Part shown: positions 5,029 to 6,697 of the stretch, piece after piece
Numbering within the stretch: position 1 is the first letter of the stretch
How the letters are laid out: each line of letters begins with the position of its first letter
From: Candidatus Dadabacteria bacterium
GTDB lineage: Bacteria; Desulfobacterota_D; UBA1144; Nemesobacterales; Nemesobacteraceae
Assembly: GCA_026709745.1 (NCBI GenBank)
Contig: JAPOSJ010000096.1
Location: 1 to 6,697 of the forward strand
DNA length: 6,697 nucleotides
Direction: 5' to 3'
The notes under the pieces: generated by a model
Seen by the model: the letters and a program-made list of their open reading frames with translations, nothing else
The model's database searches: none
What the model was told of the DNA's origin: nothing
Made by a program: the position numbers and the translations under genes

Positions 5029-6282
5029 ATGAAGGGTTTACGAGGTATTTTTATTAATCTGAGCTTGGTTCTGCTCACAGTGGGGGCTTTTCCGAGTCTC
5101 GTATTTGCTAATACAGCCGAAGAGGCCGCAAGCGGCGACCGAGAAGATATGGAGAATTTTGTAAAAATGGCTCAGGAAGAACTAAATAACGCAGATGGAA
5201 TCGATGCTGTCTCTCAGTTCCGCCAAGATACGAGAAATGATACGACGGGTAAGTGGAAACATGATAAAACGTACCTTATACAAATTGAGGAAAGCGGTGC
5301 AGTTCTAAACCACGGAATACACAATAAAGATTTGTACGGCGATTTCATAGATGGGTTTCAAACTGTGAAAGACCTCAGAGAGATGCTAAAAGGAAAAGAT
5401 GCTGACAGCGATCCTGTCTGTGTTGCGAATGGAGCTACATACAGTTGTGCAGCTTATTACAAATCTCCGTTTGGTATTAGGCCAAATATCGTAATTGGTG
5501 GTTTTGACCATGCAAAGGATGATGAAAATATAACTAAACTCAAATGTAATCAGGCTGTACCTTCTATAACAGCTAAAGATTTGCATGAAAATCAAGAGGC
5601 CGGAGCTGACCAAGAGTCTCTGAAAAAAGATCTGAAAATCTTTGTGAGAGAGGCCATTAATTGGGCAACTACGCTGGAATCACCTGGAGATGCAGCTAAA
5701 TACGAGCCAGATATTCTCAGTGGCGTAAGATGCTTTACCAAAGATAAGAGTCCTTGGAAGCATGAGTCCATATACTTTTTTGTTATGACTCAGGAAGCAT
5801 TTGTGCCTGTTAACGGAGCCGATCAGAATCTGACTGGCAGTAATTTCAAAGGAGTTAGAGACGAAAATGGTACGGACATAGGCGAAAAGATCATTGAGGC
5901 AGCAGACGACAATGGAAAAGGTGATTTTGTCGAATATCTCTGGGATAATCCTGTGGACAATATTGATCTACTACCAGAGGCAATAGCAAATGGCAAATCC
6001 CCGGGGACTGAGGAGAAGATAAGCTATGTCGAGGGGAGAGTTTTTCCTAAATTCACCGGACAGACAAATACAGTTTTCATTTTTGGTTCCGGTGTTTATC
6101 CAAAAGAAATGAAAGCAGAAGAGCCAAGCACAAGCAGTGGTAGCGACGATGACGATGATGGATGCGCGATTGCCGCCGGATCTGGAAACAACCCTGAAAG
6201 CACTCTGTTTAACCTGCTTTTGATGGTATCTGGACTGTTTCTAGCTGTATCCTGGAGGAAACGCTCAGTAAGAAAAGCGTAA
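5029..6282 (+). CDS. Exported tandem Cache-like sensor protein with C-terminal Cys sorting signal
   Basis: A 417-residue exported protein. Residues 1-27 are a signal peptide (hydrophobic FINLSLVLLTVGAF, cleavage expected after LVFA). Two Cache-like repeats follow. The first covers about 41-165 (YLIQIEESGAVLNHG, AAYYKSPFG) and the second about 200-358 (GSNFKGVRDENGTDIGEKII at 270-289, FVEYLWDNP at 300-308, EKISYVEG at 329-336, FIFGSGVYP at 350-358). Cache domains bind small organic ligands outside the cell. Here no kinase, chemotaxis or cyclase domain follows. Instead there is a linker with five Asp (373-377), Gly378-Cys379, a hydrophobic helix (392-409) and WRKRSVRKA. That order matches Cys-containing C-terminal sorting signals, cleaved by a membrane protease near the Cys. 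The start is secure: AGGAGG (5015-5020) lies 8 nt from the ATG. A strong terminator follows, so it is a single-gene transcript. The Cache assignment is moderately sure and the anchoring signal likely. The ligand and partner are unknown. Confidence 0.8.
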   Translation: MKGLRGIFINLSLVLLTVGAFPSLVFANTAEEAASGDREDMENFVKMAQEELNNADGIDAVSQFRQDTRNDTTGKWKHDKTYLIQIEESGAVLNHGIHNKDLYGDFIDGFQTVKDLREMLKGKDADSDPVCVANGATYSCAAYYKSPFGIRPNIVIGGFDHAKDDENITKLKCNQAVPSITAKDLHENQEAGADQESLKKDLKIFVREAINWATTLESPGDAAKYEPDILSGVRCFTKDKSPWKHESIYFFVMTQEAFVPVNGADQNLTGSNFKGVRDENGTDIGEKIIEAADDNGKGDFVEYLWDNPVDNIDLLPEAIANGKSPGTEEKISYVEGRVFPKFTGQTNTVFIFGSGVYPKEMKAEEPSTSSGSDDDDDGCAIAAGSGNNPESTLFNLLLMVSGLFLAVSWRKRSVRKA

Positions 6283-6311
6283 ATTTGATTTAGATTTAAA
6301 TTGATAGACTC

Positions 6312-6367
6312 AAAAACGGGCAAGATGCTTGCGGATAAAAACTCTGCATTGCTCTTGCCCGTTTTTT
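6312..6367 (+). terminator. Strong intrinsic terminator after the Cache-domain gene
   Basis: Perfect 14-bp arms, aaaaacgggcaaga (6312-6325) and tcttgcccgttttt (6353-6366), flank a 27-nt loop and end in six T residues. The matching A-run on the other arm makes it likely to work in both directions. It lies 29 nt after the stop codon. A smaller alternative hairpin, gcaag-atg-cttgc (6320-6332), competes for the left arm. Confidence 0.85.
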
Positions 6368-6403
6368 ACAGACTTAACCTGTAAGTTTTCCCCGAGCCCT
6401 TAC

Positions 6404-6643
6404 TTAAAATTCTGCATATCCAAATCGGCGAGATTGTCGGTTTTCTGCAGCCTTGACGGCGGCATGATACTCATCCTGCGCGACTTCTTCCCTACGCGCC
6501 ACTCTGCAATAAGCCCTCAGCTGCTAGCTCTTCTTGTTGAGCCCCTTTAAAGTCTTGAGTATCCGGCGGCAAATATCGGCTTCAGCCTTATCAAGCCTTG
6601 GGAGCAGTACTTTAGAGAGTAAATTGATCGTTTTTTGAATTTT
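6404..6643 (-). pseudogene. Possible decayed small gene, function unknown
   Basis: The final 330 bp have no intact gene. On the minus strand one frame reads KVLLPRLDKAEADICRRILK, continues LKGLNKKS, meets an amber stop (6526-6524), and then resumes as REEVAQDEYHAAVKAAENRQ before TAA at 6406-6404. Between about 6548 and 6492 a neighbouring frame reads GAQQEELAAEGLLQSGA, which is more protein-like. One base gained near 6542-6548 and one lost near 6493 would join all three parts into one Ala/Glu-rich helical protein. No ATG or GTG start is visible. This looks like the remnant of a helical or coiled-coil protein carrying two indels, but the stretch is short and the call is tentative. Confidence 0.3.
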
Positions 6644-6697
6644 TTAGCTGACCGGCCAATTTAATTTATTCCCTACACAATGCAAGTCTCGCGTTGT

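Noticed and set aside
6329..6550. 73-aa plus-strand open frame after the terminator
   Set aside because: It starts inside the terminator loop, has no SD site, and lies opposite the more protein-like minus-strand remnant.
6677..6697. Imperfect hairpin acaatgc / gcgttgt at the right edge
   Set aside because: It is short, includes a wobble and is cut by the window edge, so it cannot be assigned.
1..6697. A complete new defence, toxin-antitoxin or mobile system
   Set aside because: There is no nuclease, ATPase, recombinase, transposase or clear toxin pair. The hypothetical pairs are too incomplete to claim a system.

Overview
The window looks like a piece of an uncultured Gram-negative bacterial chromosome of intermediate GC. 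The evidence is dense short genes, Shine-Dalgarno (SD) sites of the GGAGG type, sigma70-like promoters, and one exported protein with both an N-terminal signal peptide and a C-terminal Cys/helix/Arg sorting tail. No taxonomic marker is present, so I do not name a phylum. There is no rRNA, tRNA, CRISPR array, transposase or integrase.

Left half (about 1-3123), all genes on the minus strand. Reading with those genes (right to left): a DUF985-type cupin (2650-3123) overlaps the start of a DCC-family thiol-disulfide oxidoreductase (2232-2678). Then comes an AT-rich pair of hypothetical genes: a 106-aa protein and a truncated 77-aa DUF7689-like protein. They lie in the same frame, separated only by one TGA. 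Next is an unrecognised 210-aa protein (833-1465) with its own promoter and a strong intrinsic terminator. Last is an AT-rich membrane-anchored protein gene broken by an apparent single-base frameshift into 44-aa and 134-aa pieces (33-579). A perfect 16-bp direct repeat (20-35 and 837-852) brackets that broken gene. One copy lies in the 3' end of the 210-aa gene, as at a small insertion or an att-like site.

Right half (3124-6697). A short divergent promoter region separates the cupin from a plus-strand pair: an unrecognised 135-aa acidic protein (3220-3627) and, 21 nt later, a full-length nitrilase with an intact Glu-Lys-Cys triad (3649-4785). After a 243-nt gap with a good sigma70 promoter comes a 417-aa exported protein (5029-6282). 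It has two Cache-like sensor domains, a poly-Asp linker and a C-terminal sorting signal with a single Cys, so it is probably a surface-anchored ligand-binding protein. A perfect 14-bp intrinsic terminator follows. The last 330 bp hold only what looks like a decayed minus-strand gene.

The genes do not form one obvious pathway. Cupin plus DCC protein and 135-aa protein plus nitrilase are two small divergent units. The AT-rich hypothetical genes look like acquired, partly decaying accessory genes set among better-balanced resident genes. The most unusual items are the anchored Cache protein, the nitrilase-linked orphan, and the several frame and stop anomalies. I do not see a convincing new multi-gene system.
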